This document shows positions 62,687 to 64,000 of a DNA stretch of 64,000 bases, piece by piece. Each line of letters opens with the position of its first letter. Positions within the stretch are counted from its first letter, which is position 1. Source of the stretch: DATDAH01 sp963725155 (lineage in GTDB: Bacteria > Actinomycetota > Acidimicrobiia > Acidimicrobiales > DATDAH01); contig CAVRXU010000002.1 in assembly GCA_963725155.1 (NCBI GenBank), positions 744,001 through 808,000 of the forward strand, given 5' to 3'. Below the pieces are notes generated by a model. The model was not told the origin of the DNA. It saw only the letters and a list, made by a program, of their open reading frames with translations, and searched no databases. Position numbers and translations under genes: made by a program.

Positions 62687-63961
62687 CTACCCGCCGCCGG
62701 CGGGCAGGCCGGCACTCAGGTCGCTCACGATCCGGTCCACCTGGACCAGCACCGCGGCATAGCCGAGCCATTCGCTCTCCAGCGGGTCGCCGTAGGTTGC
62801 GTCCTGCTCGAGGGCGAGCCGCGCTCGGCGTGACGCCCCCCGCACGCACCGCTCCCGCCGCACCCGGACCTCGGACAGGGCCGGGGTGAGATCGGCGCCT
62901 CCCGCGTCGTCGAGCACATCGCGCACGGCGGCGCGGCTGGCGCCCGCCAACGCGACCAGGAGCGCCCCCATGGCGGGGATCGCCGCATGGTCGGTGTCGG
63001 CCAACCGGGCCTGATCGTCGAGGGTGCGGGCGATGACCCAGGTGCCGATGCCGGTCCGCTCGAGGCGGGGCAGCATGTCCTCGTAGCGGCCGAGCACCGC
63101 GGCGTGGCGTCGGTCCCGGACGTTCCAGCGGGCGGAATCTCGACTGTTGCCGACGGCCTCGGTGGCGTCGTCGACGAGGCGATCGCGCACCGCGTGGGCG
63201 GTTCGCCGCCAGTCCCGGGTCTGATCGGTCGACCAGGGCTGGTCCAAGGCCGACCCCATCGCCTCCAGGGCCGCGCCGATGCCGTCGCCCAGGCGGTCGA
63301 GGGTCTGACGGGCGTCGACGAGGCGGGAAGCGGGCAGCAGCAGGGACACGACGACGCCGACGGCCGCCCCGATCACCGTGTCCAGGGCCCGGTACCAGCC
63401 CGAGCTCCCCGGGTTGGCGGCCACGGCGGAGAGCACGATCAGCGCGCTGACGGGTACCTGTCTCGCCGCGGCCCGGGGGAGGCGGAGGACCAGTTCGGCG
63501 ACGGCGAGTGTCACCACCACGAGCAGCGCCACGGTCAGGCCGTTGAGCTCGAGGGCATCGCCCACGGCCAGAGCACCCAGCACACCGAGCACCACCGCGG
63601 CGCTGCGCTGCAGTGCCGTGCGGAAGGACGCCCGGACCGACACCTGCACCACCACCAGGGCCGACAGCGCGGCGAGCACCGGGCTGGCCTCGCCGCTCGC
63701 CGTCCGCGCGATCCCCCACGACAGGCCGGCGGCCAATCCGGACTTGGCCACGGTGCCGACCTCGGTCGATGTCGGCGGTGTCCAGGACACCGCGTGGGCC
63801 ACGTTGGACCACAGCCGCCCGATCGGGCGGCTCCGTCGTTCGGCTTCTTCGCCTCCGAGACCGCTCAGGAGCCCGATTGTCCCACCGTTGGCGCGACGCG
63901 CGGGCCGAGAACGGGTGGGAATGCGGTGCGCCGTCCGTAGGTTGTGGCTTGCAAGTCGCAA
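62687..63961 (-). CDS. FUSC/aromatic-acid-exporter-like membrane protein
   Basis: The protein has about six hydrophobic segments in its first half (GLAAGLSWGIART, VLAALSALVVVQVSV, AAVVLGVLGALAVGDAL, LTVALLVVVTLAVAELVL, ALIVLSAVAAN, VIGAAVGVVVSLLLPAS). A long helical cytoplasmic part rich in Arg follows. This matches FUSC/ArAE-type exporters. An Arg in RTALQR beside the second segment is typical. The far N-terminus is uncertain: 63961 is a TTG, and the membrane part begins near VGTVAKSGLAAG, so a start around 63800 is possible. Confidence 0.75.
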   Translation of the reverse strand: MRLASHNLRTAHRIPTRSRPARRANGGTIGLLSGLGGEEAERRSRPIGRLWSNVAHAVSWTPPTSTEVGTVAKSGLAAGLSWGIARTASGEASPVLAALSALVVVQVSVRASFRTALQRSAAVVLGVLGALAVGDALELNGLTVALLVVVTLAVAELVLRLPRAAARQVPVSALIVLSAVAANPGSSGWYRALDTVIGAAVGVVVSLLLPASRLVDARQTLDRLGDGIGAALEAMGSALDQPWSTDQTRDWRRTAHAVRDRLVDDATEAVGNSRDSARWNVRDRRHAAVLGRYEDMLPRLERTGIGTWVIARTLDDQARLADTDHAAIPAMGALLVALAGASRAAVRDVLDDAGGADLTPALSEVRVRRERCVRGASRRARLALEQDATYGDPLESEWLGYAAVLVQVDRIVSDLSAGLPAGGG

Positions 63962-63981
63962 GTTACTGATCTGGAGATCGC

Positions 63982-64000
63982 ATGTCCAGTGCCATCGATG
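63982..64000 (+). CDS. Possible start of a gene leaving the window
   Basis: ATGTCCAGTGCCATCGATG (MSSAID) is preceded by TGGAG at a suitable distance, and points away from the FUSC-like gene. Only six codons are visible, so nothing more can be said. Confidence 0.35.

Overview
This is GC-rich DNA (about 70% by eye), densely packed with genes that overlap by 1-4 bases and often start with GTG. Streptomyces-type xylose isomerase, RhaI-type rhamnose isomerase with an aldolase-dehydrogenase fusion, an F420/LLM-type oxidoreductase, a WS/DGAT acyltransferase, three related P450s and many SDRs point to an actinobacterium. Acidimicrobiia is my best guess, by inference only. I saw no rRNA, tRNA, CRISPR array, integrase or transposase.

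Layout. 1-2.4 kb: branched-chain-amino-acid-type ABC importer (permease-ATPase fusion plus a second ATPase). 2.4-6.8 kb: hydrolases and broken genes, including a decayed copy of a substrate-binding protein. 6.9-21.5 kb, all on the minus strand: a sugar island. In transcription order it holds rhamnose isomerase, aldolase-dehydrogenase, rhamnulokinase, an FMN lactate dehydrogenase-type enzyme and a GH78 rhamnosidase. A PhyH-type dioxygenase, xylose isomerase, xylulokinase and a GH3 glycosidase follow. A divergent DeoR regulator (21.6-22.3 kb) and an intact binding-protein gene come next. 23.7-28.2 kb: SnoaL-like proteins, amidohydrolase, SDR and WS/DGAT. 28.2-38.7 kb: a second GH78, TetR, a PhyH remnant, then GH2 galactosidase, galT, an inositol-monophosphatase-like gene, a GHMP sugar kinase and a LacI regulator. 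38.8-46.3 kb: P450, nitroreductase, NMO, FAD enzyme, small proteins, GH1 glucosidase and aldose epimerase. 46.5-49 kb: molybdopterin oxidoreductase and FMN reductase. 49.3-62.6 kb: a CoA-ester/P450/SDR/TetR catabolic region. 62.7-64 kb: a FUSC-like membrane protein.

How it fits together. Four glycosidase types (rhamnose, xylose-type, galactose, glucose) sit with complete rhamnose and xylose entry routes and part of a Leloir-type galactose route. A perfectly or nearly shared LacI-type operator (core TAGCGCTA) precedes the dioxygenase, xylA and the GH2 gene. A second, DeoR-type signal precedes the rhamnose operon/DeoR gene pair and the binding-protein gene. Together with the P450, SDR and CoA-ester enzymes this suggests uptake and stripping of plant-type glycosides (saponin or flavonoid-like) followed by attack on the aglycone; that reading is inference.

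Caution. At least two dozen otherwise well-conserved genes are interrupted by single-base frameshifts. The even spread and intact protein on both sides suggest base-calling indels rather than decay. Separate from these are true remnants (crotonase, binding protein, epimerase start, patatin, PhyH) that lack large internal or terminal parts.
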